DNA from: Amoebidium appalachense
Taxonomy: Eukaryota; Ichthyosporea
Assembly (NCBI GenBank): GCA_963693365.1
Contig: CAVNZM010000004.1
Coordinates: 2,480,001 to 2,544,000 of the forward strand
Reading direction: 5' to 3'
DNA: 64,000 bases
Both the position numbers and the translations under genes were made by a program. Positions 26,260 to 60,191 of this stretch are shown piece after piece; position 1 is the first letter of the stretch; every line of letters begins with the position of its first letter. Below the pieces are notes generated by a model. It saw nothing but the letters and a program-made list of their open reading frames with translations, was not told the DNA's origin and did no database searches.

Positions 26260-26539
26260 CTTGATGTGCTTATGTGTGCGTGTGTCATGAGGTGGGGAGG
26301 GGTATTTCATGGTGTGTAGAATTTTTTTACTACCTGGAAATCGTCCGTGACCAGCACGCTGCAGAAGTGCTTTGTGATGTAGCGCATGCATGCCTCCCTC
26401 AGGCGGGTGCAGTGGTGCGTGTCAGCCAGCACCAGCAGGGACACAACATTCTTGGGCCCAAGAACCCCTGCACGTGCTAGCTCCAGCTCACAGTGGCTCT
26501 GCATAAGAAGTGTTTTATTACATACCCACACACACACGT

Positions 26540-26602
<63 letters not shown>

Positions 26603-26936
26603 CTCTCTCCTCTCTATATATCTCTCCCCGCTCCCCCATATCTCAATTCCACACACACAACCCATCCCCCGTGACCTCCTTCCGTTGTTACAACCAAAAC
26701 ACGTATGACAATGGTTGCGCTTAAGCAAGACACGCTACCTTAGCACTATTGTTAGCTTGGGTCAAGTACACAATGTATCTGAATGCCTCTTTGCATCTGT
26801 GCCAGGGGCCCGTAGAGCAGGAATGGCTGGGTGGCTGGGTGGGTGGGAGGGTGTGGGTGTGTGGTGTTTTTTTTTTTTTTTTTTTTTTGGTGGTGGTGGT
26901 GGTGGTGGTGGTGGTGGTGGTGGTGGTGGTGGTGGT

Positions 26937-26989
<53 letters not shown>

Positions 26990-27088
26990 AAATCCCCGTT
27001 GCAGCCCATTCGCTCGCACGTGAAATTCAACTCAGACACCGCTTCATATGTGTGCGGTGATGGTGATGGTGTTTGTGATGGTGTCGGT

Positions 27089-27148
<60 letters not shown>

Positions 27149-27564
27149 GGGGGGTAGGTTATGTATAAGGGGTACCTTGATGTCAGGCAACATGAGCTGG
27201 TCGGCAGCCAGCAGCACATCGACCAGCTGGGACTCAGAAAGTCGAGGGGTTAGGTCCCCGTGGTACAGGTGGTGCACGATGGCCTGAAACGTGCCTGCAA
27301 ACAGCATCAGTGCATGACCGTGCATGTGCAAACCACATACATGCTTACGGTCGAAACATAAAAATGCTTGCTGAGGTTGTCGAGCAGTTACAGTTAGCTA
27401 ATATGCTTGGTTCCAGAAAGAAAAAGGAGCAGCAAGGGAATATAGAGCCTTCCCCCCCCCCCCCCCCCCCCTCCCCCCCTCCCCCCCTCCCCCCCCCCCT
27501 CCCCCCTCCCCCCCTCCCCCCCCCCCCCTCCCCCCCCCCTCCCCCCCCCCCCCCCCCCCCCCCC

Positions 27565-27614
<50 letters not shown>

Positions 27615-29266
27615 TCTTCCACCCTCTTCCCGGCGAAATAGCACACATCCGTGAATGATACCAATGAAGACAAGCAGTGAAGGAGGGGAGAGGGAAAGAG
27701 GTGAGTACTGCAGAAGGAAAGGGGGGCGGGTAGGTGAACTTCAACTGAGCACAAGAGAGAAAAGGGGTGTCTGTGCACCCACCCGGGGTGATATGAGGTA
27801 GGTTGACTCTGTTTGAAGCTGCCTCAGCCAATCCATGCCTCTGCATGGCCGTGAACATACGGCTAGCCCCCGTCAGCACGGCCCAATGCATCTCAAACAC
27901 CTGCACTCTGCCACTACCCTCCCCAACAACAACCGTGCAGTCGTAGGGTGTGATGCTATGTCCGCTCTGTGTGGGGCTGGTTGGTGCGCGCGGTTGCCCT
28001 TCCGTGTCTGTGTGGTGTCGTGTGTTCTATTGTTAGTTAATGTGGTTCTGTCGCATGGTGTCATGCAAAGGCCAAAGACACACCATCACGAAAGTGCAAA
28101 GCAAGCATAGCGCATAAATCTTAATAAACGTGTTGCCATACAGCAGGTGTGTGTAGGGCATGGGGTATCAGGACCAAAACATGTACAAAAAATGTCCAAA
28201 AATCAGCGACATGTAACACTGCGACAAGAAACCATCACATCTACGCACACACAGCAGAAATCATCCTTTATCATGCGCAAGGCCCATCCAAGAGGGACAA
28301 AAACTCCACAAATATGGCTGTTTCAAAGGTGCCGAGAGCAACTTGTGTGTTCGGGCGGAATTCAGGCATATGGAAAGGAGGCGGGGGGAGGGGGGGGGGG
28401 GGGGGGGGGGGGCGGGTTGGAGAGTCACACCACCCACCACGCCATCCCCCCCCCTCCCCCCCCCCCCCCCCCCCCGGACATGATACTCCACCTACCAGCA
28501 GCAAGAGTCCACAAGACCTCTCCCCCATCCTCCAGCACCCACGCTTGACCCTTATGATGAATCACCGCACAGATGTTGTGTGGTGGCGACAACGTGCTTT
28601 CTGGACTGTCGAGGGAGCGACAGTGCATGCTTTTTGCGTCCAGAAGCACGGGGTCGTTTTTGCGTTGGTTCGCTTTGCATGTTGTGCCTCCGTAGATTAG
28701 AAGTGTTTCTGGTTGGATGGGGAATGGGAAATGGTAATAGAAGGCAAGTAGATGGATTTTTGGAGGCAGTTTGGTTTGCCACAGAGGGAAGAAAATGTGG
28801 TTATAAGGGCTCGGGATGAGTTGTCTGTGCAGTGCGTTTTGCAAGAGAAATGTGTGTGCACGCCTCTGTGCCAGTTAGAATATGGTTTTCTGACGAAATG
28901 TGCTGGTTTATTGTGTATGTGGATGCATGGTGTGTGTGTGCGTGTGCCTGTGTGTGTGTGTGTGCGTGCACACGTGCATGTGTGCGCGAGAGCGTTAGCG
29001 GGTGATCGTGCAAGCACGTGGATATTTGCTGTGTATGCCTGTTGGGGAGAGTGAGTGCGTGAGTGGCTTCGCGAGTGATAAGGTTGTCATTGAGATAATC
29101 TTCGTGTTTTCCTGCTTGTTTGTGTGTGTATGTGTGCCCGGAACTTGTGATCACGGTAGGCAGGGCAAGGAGGTGGGGGAAAGGGGGAGGAAGGGGGGGG
29201 GGGGGATTTGGATTATGTTACAGAGCACAAAACAAACATGAATGACGACAAGCAAATTTTTGCATA

Positions 29267-29300
<34 letters not shown>

Positions 29301-29367
29301 GGACGAAAAGGCACACACACAGAGTAGGCATAATAAGTAGAGGTCCACACACGAGGGGAAGAGATGT

Positions 29368-29424
<57 letters not shown>

Positions 29425-29969
29425 GGGGACGGGGGGGGGGGGGGGGGGGGGGAGGGGGGGGGGAGGATAAGGGGCAGCACACAAACACACCTTGAGCATG
29501 GCCATCGGTGCATTGCCACTGGAGGGCCACTGTGTGGTGGAAGGCACGGGGGGTGAAGGCAGATGCCTGCAGCGCTGTGGGATACTGCACACACCTGCAT
29601 GGTGAGTGTGTGAGTATGTGAGTGTGAGTGTGTGTGTGTGTGTGTGTGTGCGTGCGCGCGCGCGTGTGTGTGTGTGCGTGCGTGCGTGCATGTGTGTCTG
29701 TGTGAGGGGAAGGGGCGTGTGTGTGCGTGCGTGTGTGTGTGTGTGTGCGTGCATGTGTGTCTGTGTGAGGGGAAGGGGGAGCGTGTGTGTGTGTGTGTGG
29801 GTGTGGGTGTGTGTGGATGTGTGTGTTGGGGGGGAGGGGAAGGGAGGGTGGAGGGGAGAAGGGGACATAGGAGCAGTTCAAATCAGATTCCACGGATGTG
29901 CTTACAAACTTAATTACAAGACTTGATTTGACTTTTGCGAACCGCAAGGGATGTGCTCTACTTGAATAT

Positions 29970-30003
<34 letters not shown>

Positions 30004-30174
30004 TTCATCCATCTCCTGTTCCCAGATGCAGCCCTCCATCCACCCATCACCCATCACCCCCCCCCCCCCCCCCCCCCCACCTCCCGTTACCACACACGCT
30101 GTCCATACATGTACTCTAAACCGGCAACAGCAATCCCTCCCTCTCCTTGAAACAAACACACACACCCGCATCCA

Positions 30175-30205
<31 letters not shown>

Positions 30206-30982
30206 CACACACACACATACACTACCACTATAACCACCCCATACACACCCACCCACGGAATCCATCATACACAGCCCACAAACACACACACACACACACA
30301 CACCTTCGTGTCACCAAATCCACCAGAAAGATACTGTTTGTGGGTGTACCCGTGGCATCCCTACCACCCAGAAACAAAAGACAGTCATGATCACCGACTC
30401 TGATGTGTGTGCACGTGTGTCCACTCCGTGCCGGGGGTGGCTTGGGCTCCACTGAAAGAAGCTCCCATTGAAGCGTGTCTGTACAGAGGCATAGAGCACA
30501 GAGGCACATGTCTATGAGTGTTCAAGTGTGTGTGGGGGATCCCTTCGTTTAATGCAATGTTGTTGCGTGAAAAATATAATTATTCAAGGCAAGGCTGCGT
30601 ATTGTGTGTGTATGTGTATGTGTATGTGCCTGTTTTTGTTTTTGTTTTTTGTTTTTTTTTGTTTTTTTTGAGGGGGGGGGGGGGAGGGGGGCACAAGCTT
30701 TTGTTATGGAACGAGTGCGTTGGTTTATGAGGCAATGCTAGGGCTACATATATATTCAAACCACCAGGCTGAGCCACCAGCACCAGCAAGAGAATTCCTC
30801 TGTGTTCTTGTGTTTCTAATCATGCAGCCATATGCTCATACCTCTCTTACAGCCTCACAATATGCTTCACTTATTTATTCGAACTGCATTTCACGGGTGT
30901 GCGGTTCTTGATACGGCTCTGCCATGTCAAGGATACTCGGGAGCACAACCCATACAAGTAATGCATACACGTCAAGAGAGCG

Positions 30983-31018
<36 letters not shown>

Positions 31019-31026
31019 ACCGTCCT

Positions 31027-31060
<34 letters not shown>

Positions 31061-32201
31061 ACGCACACACACACACACTGACCAAGCACACCACACCACA
31101 CAACTTGCGGAATTTGCCCCACTTTGTTCTGCTGGCATCGGGCAGGAAAGAAACCTCCTACACATACCTGTATCAAGCACGTGTATTCCAGAAAACGTCT
31201 TGTCTGCCCAGGTACCTCCGGCAACGTAAAGCTTTCTTTCCACGACAGTACATGTGTGATGGATTCGAGGGGACGGCCCAGGACCCGTGGATTCTACCGA
31301 TGTCGTTTCCAGTGTTCCTGCAGCACACATCTCAGCAAAGGCAGACATTAACTACTCAAAACATGCACCTGGACAAACAAAAAGAAGAAAGCATCTCTCC
31401 CCATTTTTTAAGGCAAGTTCCAAACTTCCCTCCAGAGCTGGGTTGTAGTTTAGAACACTTACTTGGGTTGATCGTTACCAGAGCATGCTGTGGGGCGCAA
31501 CCGAAAGCAGAAGCACCACCCAAAACCCACACCAGTCCTCGCGCACAGACAGCAGTGTGGGCAGCTCGTTTTCCCAGAATCCCACTATCACCAAGGACTC
31601 CTTGGCTCCATTGCTTTGTTTCTGCAGTTGAAACTGTTAGTCTTGCGCTAACAGGCACCAGCTACCTGGCAGAAAAGGAAGACCCACCACTATGAAACGT
31701 GAAGAAATCAGCTGTAGCGGTGGCTGCCACAGTGTCGTATCCCCCCACTAGATAGACTTTGGTGCCGTCATCCGACAAGCAGCTGGCTGCATCTCTCCGT
31801 TTGCTTGGCTGAACCCCTGGAAGAATAGCAAAAAGAAAGTAAGGTTGGAGAGAAGAACCAACTCCTGGGCCGGCATTTAACGTCCCATGTAATTAACATC
31901 CAAAAACCAAAGCATGTTTTGAGCAAGACGTTCGTCAAGGAAAATAGGTTTATATATGCATTGCCTATACTCACGCACCTACTTTCAAGCAAACAGGCAG
32001 GGTTGGCAAAGCTGATCCCGGGGACATACATGCCGATTTGCCACCTTGTATTAGCTACTGAGATTGCGACCGATCTACCACTTAAGAACGCGCAAAAATA
32101 CAGCACATACCTCCATTAATGGGCAGTTTCCTCCAAGGCCCATAGGCCCGCTTCTGTCGCAGCACACGACAGTGGTCACATGTCACCTTGTGGGTTGGCA
32201 T
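25782..32201 (-). CDS. Kelch-repeat protein with C-terminal BTB-BACK module
   Basis: About twelve minus-strand exons: 32201-32111, 31816-31688, 31621-31463, 31317-31168, 30478-30304, 29594-29491, 28600-28496, 28007-27783, 27294-27176, 26498-26334, 26103-~26077 and 25853-25782, about 506 residues. Exons 2-5 each carry one Kelch motif with the GG pair ([36 protein letters not shown]). Exons 6 and 7 hold weaker ones. A BTB domain follows: [56 protein letters not shown]-like helix set comes next ([19 protein letters not shown]). The order is the reverse of KLHL proteins and recalls LZTR1-type or plant/protist Kelch-BTB proteins. The likely role is a cullin-3 ubiquitin ligase adaptor with the Kelch propeller binding substrate. 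The exon 11 donor is uncertain: only a GC donor (GAT|GCAAGG) or a weak GT keeps frame into the last exon. Confidence 0.87.
26870..27154. repeat. T-run, (TGG)n, G-run and (GT)n cluster
   Basis: On the + strand, T of ~20 bases is followed by (TGG)16, then a G-run of about 50 (26938-26987). (GT)n follows at 27088-27131 with another G-run. All lie within one intron of the Kelch-BTB gene. Confidence 0.9.
27450..27612. repeat. C-rich tract (poly-C with single T interruptions)
   Basis: About 160 bases almost wholly C on the + strand (G on the sense strand of the Kelch-BTB gene), broken by single Ts. The last ~45 bases are pure C. Confidence 0.9.
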
Positions 32202-32898
32202 CTTGGCGTGCCGTGCGGGGAGCCGCCCTCTTTAGCTAGTCGGGATAGCTTTGTGAGGTATAGCTGCACTGTTTGGCTGAAAATTTTTGTCAGCTGGATA
32301 GTGCGCGCTGAGAGCTGCTAGCTAGTGGCCGCAAAGAAGTAAAAAATGAAGAGGACGGTTAATCATGAAAACATGCTTCTCGGTTCAACTTCGTGAAGGC
32401 CCTCGGAGAACTTGGGCCGGTGACGACTTTCCTGTCCGGTGCGATATTACAACGGACACACCTTCTATCTAAGAAAAAGGCCGCGTGATTTGTTCTTTTA
32501 CGAAAAGTAAAAACAGATTAAAGCTTTCGAAATATATATATAAAACGCTTTTGATTGCATAATTCAATTTACAGCTTGTGAAGTATTGTCCGGTAGCATT
32601 CCATTAGAGATGGGCAAAACTTGCGGCAGCGAACCCTTGAGAATACACTAGCCGAATGTTCTGCCGTTACTATAGCTTTCTTATGTAGCACTAGAATCAA
32701 TTTATGTAGGCTAAGAGTTATTAATTTTATCTTATTTTACTTAGTATTGCAATGTAAAACCGGAACGCATGATAAAGTACCCCAAAATGTTACATCCCAA
32801 TTTACTGCCCTCGAACCATGGTGATTTAGCGATAACGGCTCGACCAATCACACTTTGTCAACTTTTCGATAGCCTTTTTTGGACATTCGGGGCCGGAG

Positions 32899-32942
<44 letters not shown>

Positions 32943-33125
32943 TATGGCCATATGGGGGGGGGGGGGGGAGTCAGCTGGGCCACTGGGGGGCCTCAGGGAG
33001 AGAGGGAGAGAGGGAGAGAAAGTGAGGGGGGGGGGGGGGGGGAGGGAGGGAAGAGAGAGAGCTCTGAGAGAGAAGAGAGAGAAAGCTCTGAGAGAAAGAG
33101 AAAGAGAGAGAGAGTGAGAGAGCAA

Positions 33126-33160
<35 letters not shown>

Positions 33161-33704
33161 GGGGGGGGGGAGGGGGGGGGAGGGGGAGCTCCTAGGGGGA
33201 GGGAGAGGGAGAGGGAGAGGGAGCTAGAGGAAGAGAGAGAAAGCTCGCGAGAGCTTGCCCCACTGAGTGGAAGGGAGGGAGGGAGGGAGGGAGGGAAGGA
33301 GGAAGAGATGAGGGAAATAAAACCCCGATTTCCATGTGTCCTAACCCTGATTTTGTTCTTGCCTATGTTAGGCTTCAAACCAAGGCCTTGCTTCAAACTC
33401 GTCTGAATCCACCTGTGCACGTGAGTAGTAACACAGAGAATCTCTTATGATATTTAGTCAAGCTAGTTGTCCGTGCTTGCTAGTAAAACCTTGCAAGTAT
33501 TGGTGAAGATAGAAAAGACACAAAACGAAGGTAACGATGCATACAGGCAAAGTTGGTAGCTTGGCATGATGGTTGGCTGCCTTGTCGAGCTACACAATTC
33601 TGCTATCTACACAGTGTTTGTGAGAGGGGACAGAGGAATGCTCAAATGGAAATAAAAAGAGACACTAATAACGCAAACAGAAAGTGTGTGCATCAAAGGC
33701 GGAG
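32202..33704. other. intergenic region with G-rich tract, no confirmed gene
   Basis: 5' flank of the Kelch-BTB gene. A CCAAT motif lies at about 32838. The stretch 32898-33300 is G-runs with GAGA-rich purine sequence and AGCTCTGAGAG direct repeats. A short exon-like segment at about 33371-33419 (acceptor tatgttag, donor gtgagt) could not be assigned. Confidence 0.5.
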
Positions 33705-34530
33705 CTAATCCTCAAAGTCACCCATATCAAACAGTACCTGAGAGGGTAGGGGGCTATTGCCTTCCTCGCTGCTGGTAATTATAGCGAAGTTCTAGGAGCA
33801 AAGTAAACAGGACAGTGATAGAGCAGGTCACCGACCGGCATACATTTAGCAGCAAAAAATTGACTTCGTATATGGGCAGCAAGGGCAGCAAGGATTGCGT
33901 AGTGCTCCAAGGTGCGCTGATTGTGGGCGACACTGCTCAAATGTTCTGGTTAAAACAGGTGTTTTGCTTTGCAACCACAGGTAGCGAAGCAGTAGGAGCC
34001 GATGGTAATTCTTATACAACCACGACACTTGCTGAAAGACCGACGAATTTATTATTAGGTTCATAGGAGACTTGGCACAGCCAGCTACACGCCAAACGTC
34101 GTATCCTGAGGAGTTCATCGCCACTGTCTTCAACAACTCTCCACTTCTGCAAGGCAAGAGGGGACACCCTGTTAGCAAGGGGAGGAGAAAAACAGTGAAA
34201 ATACCACAAGACGGTTGGTTAGAGGAGCTCATAAAGCCACGTGTCTCCACGAGGCAAAAGACTTTTGTACATCAAGTATCAGTTGTCCCTATCTTTTTTA
34301 AAATCATAGCTCCTTGTTTCACGACCACAAAGAAGGACCCCGGCCCTGCCTTTAGAGAATTAGCCAGCCACGTGCACTTAACAACATGAACATGACACGT
34401 GTCTGAAGCACCTTCCCTTCGAACGCCTTTACACGCAAGATCATCTGTAGCACACGAGTCTATTCCCTTGCTCGCCCGCAAGCAACGAGAGGGAGAGGGC
34501 TCAGAGTTCAATGGTCATGACACTTACCAT
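33705..34530 (-). CDS. possible small gene divergent from PRMT5 (unresolved)
   Basis: Fragments suggest a minus-strand gene sharing a promoter with PRMT5. There is an ATG at 34530-34528 directly followed by the strong donor GTAAGT. There is an exon-like KWRVVEDSGDELLRIRRLA after cttgccttgcag (about 34149-34091). There is a terminal exon 33791-33705 (acceptor ctcctag) reading NFAIITSSEEGN and ending VLFDMGDFED-stop. The joins between them could not be made in phase, and a competing 134-codon frame covers 34250-33846. The product is not recognised. Low confidence. Confidence 0.3.
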
Positions 34531-34864
34531 AAACCAGAAATATACAGCTTTCGTTGTGTAACAGCTAAAATATGATGGGAGAGGGAAAACAACGGAGCTT
34601 TTGTAGTTCGTAGCCACGTGACCAAACGCAAAACTCGACATCCTTATTTGGAAAGCCGATTTCTGGCCATCCAATCATAATAAGAATATTGTAGATCGAT
34701 TGAGCCACCTTTCCCTTTCATGCTTCTCGTGTTGTCGTCACACACAACCTCAAGTCAAGTATGAAATTTGCGACCCAAACGCATCTCGAGTCAACCGGAT
34801 TTTTTGTTTCAACCACACACATCATACTCATTTTTCTCACTACTTTACCACACACACGTCAAAA
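34531..34864. promoter_or_regulatory. upstream region of PRMT5
   Basis: Normal-complexity sequence with a CCAAT box at 34671-34675, about 190 bases before the PRMT5 ATG, and no repeats. If the candidate gene on the other strand is real, this is a bidirectional promoter. Confidence 0.45.
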
Positions 34865-48514
<13,650 letters not shown>

Positions 48515-49295
48515 GAAATACCAACGCGCAACTAGTACCTGACACTGGGGTATGGGATTGAGTTCTCACCTTCTCCCTTTCTCGTCCGTTCTTTCTTTGT
48601 CCCCCCTTCAGCATATATTAGAGCTGCATACAACACACTTTCCTGTTATCAGTCACGAACATACCACGACAAAGGCATACCATGCACCGTAGTATTGAAG
48701 TACAAAACAAAACTGATTTGTTTCGAATTTGCAGGGCATGGGCAACCCCTGTGTAAATAGGACGTACTTTAATGATCCACCCACAAACTGTGCGCTAGCA
48801 TAGCCGGGTTTGTGTGCATGTGAAATATACAAAACAAATCTTAACGGAAAATGACCTTCTACTAACTCACTTTCCACACATTGACAAACATTCTGTAAAT
48901 GTGGTGATTTCTTGGGGTTTCCATTCCTGGTAATACACTGCCGCTGTACCGCTGCAATGAGTTGCTCGTGATATTACACCAATGAACAATTGCTGTAGTG
49001 GAGTATCATGCTTGATGTAAACGTAAATCATAGTATGCCTCAAGCCCTGGTGGCTGAAAGTGTGCACAGTGTGGATGATTGTGAGCCAATAAAATGCAAG
49101 TATGGACACTGCCTATCGAATTGCAAAGCCTTCAATGCGTAGTTCAAGTCTCTGCCATATTATAGAGGTACTTTGTAAGAACTATAATTATGCTTTGAGA
49201 CCGTGACCTTGCGAGCGTAAGGCACGCATGATCATGCGTACAAACGTGTTGTTTCCGGTCGTGTATTTTGGCATGTGTACTTTGTCACCTTCCGG

Positions 49296-49329
<34 letters not shown>

Positions 49330-52300
49330 CCCCCCTCCCCCGCGGCAAAAAAAAAAAAAAAAAAAAGAAAAAAAAGAAAAAAAACGTTTCCTGCTCCCCG
49401 GCGTCCCAGGCTAGCTAGGCCCTCTGGGAATCTCCCTTTTCCCCATGCACTGTCACCAATACATTGGTAACAATAGAATAGTTATTCTCTTGAGTTTGGC
49501 AAACCTCGTGGTACCTTGGTCTCTGGCTAAACAGTCTTTAAATCGCTCCACCTTTTACATAATGGTTAGCTACTGTACATGTGCAACGTGCGTATGCTTA
49601 GGCTGACTAGAAGTGGGGCCAAATCGCCGTGTAGCATCGATGATAATCAATCTTGTACTGCATAATATGTATTTTCAGAAAGCTACCAGCAACCTTGCAC
49701 ACTGTAAACATGTGTTGTTTGCCATCCACGGCATGCAGTTGCCCCGCCCATGCAATTACCACAGTACACCCCATGGCCATCATTGCCATGGGCACATGTG
49801 CATGCGCACATGGCACATGCCCACTTCCGCGCATGTACTGTACATGTGCACATGCCATGACGGCTTGCAGCATTTTGTGTTCCTGCAAGGCTTCACACAC
49901 CCCGCTTTCTGGGCAGCAGCACTTCTTTATGCATGTCGTGGCACTAAAGGCACACATCGCCCATGCACCAAACCCATATTGCTTGTGACGCCCCCCGTGT
50001 CTCCCCATAGAGTAAAAGTCATTCTATACCTCTGACCGGAATTAGGATCGACAAGATGTCAAAGGGGTGTTTTTGTGGGACTCTTACAAAGGTTTTAGGG
50101 GGTGCTATACTGTATTCCGACTTACATTTACGCAAAATGGTCCGACCACTATCTCGCGCGATCTCTCGAATCCCCTAAACTCATGCCCTACGTGGGGTGT
50201 TGTGCCTTGTTCTTCTTGTCTACTTTGTAGTGCCATTCCCCATAAGAGCCAAACAAGAAACTCGGTTGCCCATAATCCAAAGTATTTATGGTCTCCTTCA
50301 AAACCAGTTTTTGTATCTAAGCTTGTAGCTTTAAATTGCTTGGCATAGGCAACAAATCGGTCACAATGTAAAGAAAAGACTGCACTGGAAAATCTAGACA
50401 AAACGCCATGCGTCTACCACAACAGGCTCTCGGGGGTCGAGCGCGCCAACTTGAACCAGCGGAGCCGCTAGGTAGTGCTACCTGGTACGCACATGAGAAG
50501 GCAAGCGAAAGAAAGGAAAAACGAAAAAACATGCGCGCTTCACTTAGAGACTATTATTACCGTTTATTGTACCTTTTCCCCCTCTTTTAAAAAGCGCATC
50601 AGTATTTCATATGGGATCATATACATACGCGGCACTAGTACGAGCGAAATGTACAGCAAAACACGAAACAATTCTGCTTAATGCAAGACTGCTCCGTAAA
50701 GCCAACAATACGGTAAGTCAAAGGATATTCCCTCCGTAAATTTATGAACACCGGGCTTTGTATCCTTGTCTAAAGCAAAAAAAAACACGTGCAAGCTCTC
50801 TTTAGGAGGTCGAGGGCTCCTTTTCCTGCCTTCCCCGTGTTCGAATTGGTCCACTAGCTGGGGGTATTTTCAGCCTCTAGCGACAGTTTACACGTGTTTT
50901 TGGTTTACAAATGTGCGCTTAGTAACTAAAGGATTGGTCTAGAAAGTCTCTCCCTGTCTATGTTCCCCGTGTCGCTAGTTTGTCTTGCCTGTGCTCAGTT
51001 TCCCCAAGGCCTACTTTGCCTATGTTTTTGCACCGCATAACAACACCGGGAGCTGTCAGATACACAATTTTACCTTCAAATCTTTTGTGTCTTTAACAAA
51101 AAAAAACAAGTTCTCGCCCTTTTTTTTTTGGGAAGTTCTGTCGTAGTGTGTTTTTCCTCTTTGTAAGACGGCGTTAATTCACAGTTTTTGGTTTATGAAA
51201 TAGATATCACCTTGCGACAACTCACTCAGCGAACTTTTAGCACCTATCCATTTTTCTTTTGAACACGCTATTTTTCGGTTATTAACCGTTTCACTCCTGG
51301 ACCCTTTTTTTACCTCCTCCCGACTCTCCCTCTGCCTTCCCATTATGCAAGGGTGTTTCTTCAACGTCTCACGGCACTGCACACTTTTTGTCTATTCTAA
51401 ACTTCCATTTCTTAAAAACCTGTGTTTCTGTATAATATTTTTCCCTTTTACCCGAGTTTGCTTTGTAGAGCACAAACATTTTGACAACGCAAGGGTTGCC
51501 TAAAAGGAGGTGCGTGATGTTCTTCTTTTTTCTTGCATTTTGGTAAAGTAAAGACGTGGATGACCCTCGTTGAAGCGTTTATTTAGATTTTGAGAAGTTT
51601 GTTGGTGGCAAGAGTATTCTAGTCCAAACAGTTTTCGTTAGGTGTGTTATGCATGGGTTTGGGTGTATGTGTACGGTGGTTGTGGGTGTGTGTTTTTTTC
51701 TTCTTTATTTCGTATTCATTGTTTGCTATTTCGGTCTTAGTTTTTCTTTTAATTATTATTATTATTATTCTTCTATTTTTTTTTTTTTTTTTTGGGGGGG
51801 GGGGGGGGGGGGGAGGGGGAGGAGAGGGGAGGGGGGAGGGGGGGGGGGGGGGGGAGTGGATGCGCTGGCAGCCTGAGAGTTGGCGAGGAGGTAGGAGGGT
51901 GGGTGAGTGTGGGTGAGAAAAGCGGGGTGAGGCTGGTCGGTGTGGTGGATGTGTGCACGTGTTTGTATGTGTGCACGTGTTTGTATGTGTGCATGTAAGT
52001 GGATGTGTGCATGTAAGTGGATATGTGCATGTGTGTGGATGTGTGCACGTGTTTGGATGTGTGCACGTGTTTGGATGTGTGCACGTTCGCCTTTTCCAAT
52101 AAGCTTGTTTATTCAGGAGTTTTTAGATGGAATTCACACGGTGTTACTTGCTGCCATTGTGCAAACGAAGAAGGTAGCTGTGGTTATGGTGCTGGTGGTT
52201 GGTCAAGAAATCATAAGTGCACTGGGGCACCGAACTTTTCGAGCAATAATACACGTTAAGGAAACTCAAAAAAAAAAAAAAAAAACGTTTTCGTGCTGGG

Positions 52301-52579
52301 AGTCCCTACGTAACGTGGGAGCTGTTGCACGGGGTTGGGATGTGTGTGCCCCGCTCCCCCCCCCCCCCCCCCCCCCCTCCCCCCCCCCCCCCCCCCCCCC
52401 CCTCTCCCCCCCCCTTCCCCCCTCCCCCTCCTTCCCCTTCTCCCCCTCGGCCTCCTCCTATCCCGCCTGGGGCCCGTCCCCCTAGACCACATTAAGTTAA
52501 ACATGAAACATGTCTTTTATATGCTCTGTATGTTGTCAAGGGGTTTAAAAGGTCTTATTCCACAGCTATTCAACTTATC

Positions 52580-52618
<39 letters not shown>

Positions 52619-52635
52619 CCCCCCCCCCACCCACC

Positions 52636-52667
<32 letters not shown>

Positions 52668-52830
52668 AGAGAGAGAGAGAAAAAAAGAAAAATAAATAAG
52701 GTTTATTTCTTGGTTACTGTTAAGCGGTTATCATTATGGTGGGTGTAGTGATATATGGTGTACGTGTGTGAGTGCTGGTGGGCATGGGGGCTCTAGACTT
52801 CTTTTGGGGTTATTGACTACTTTTCTACAG
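48515..52830. other. gene-poor region downstream of PRMT5
   Basis: No gene could be supported. The stretch 48515-49290 is normal-complexity 3' flank. A C-run followed by A-rich DNA lies at 49299-49383. A CATG-rich stretch is at about 49730-49860. Two overlapping ORFs of about 135 codons on opposite strands (49607-50035) resemble nothing known. The stretch 50040-51640 is plain sequence without convincing exons. A T-run/G-run composite lies at 51777-51813. An exon-like piece at about 52119-52175 (acceptor ttattcag, donor gtagct) reads EFLDGIHTVLLAA and may be an upstream exon of the coiled-coil gene. Confidence 0.55.
51950..52086. repeat. 18-bp minisatellite
   Basis: About seven to eight copies of an 18-base unit of the form GTGTGCACGTGTTTGGAT, with variants GTGTGCATGTAAGTGGAT. 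The unit length is a multiple of three, so it stays open in several frames, but codon content looks random. Confidence 0.8.
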
Positions 52831-52934
52831 CACCATCACAGAATCGGCACCGGGACCCAAGCCAAAGCACCCGTGCACCCACCATCCAGCAACAAGCACC
52901 TACACAGAACCCAACCCCAACTCCAACCGCACAC

Positions 52935-59910
<6,976 letters not shown>

Positions 59911-60191
59911 GAAGAGAAGGGGAGTGGAGGTTGGGGTGGGGGTGGAGGTGTGTGTGGGTGTTTGGGGACGGGTCGGTTTTGGTTTATGAACTGACCATCA
60001 GAGACAGATCATTGGGTGAAATGCAAATTCCTGCGGCCAAAAGGCTAACCAATCATCAACGGAGCGGGTGGAGACAGTGATTTGACTGGATCGACGTTAT
60101 CCACGACAAAAAGACGATTACCCATTTTTGGTCTGCTGGTTGACCTTGTTTTGGTGATCGGGGTTTTGTATTGATGTGGGAGTCAGGGTTG

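Noticed and set aside
49607-50035. Overlapping ORFs of 133 and 140 codons on opposite strands
   Set aside because: No splice signals, no recognisable domain, and sequence dominated by CATG repeats. Not supported as a gene.
51644-51916. Short hydrophobic ORF with poly-Phe and poly-Gly
   Set aside because: It spans a T-run/G-run composite. Composition reflects the homopolymers.
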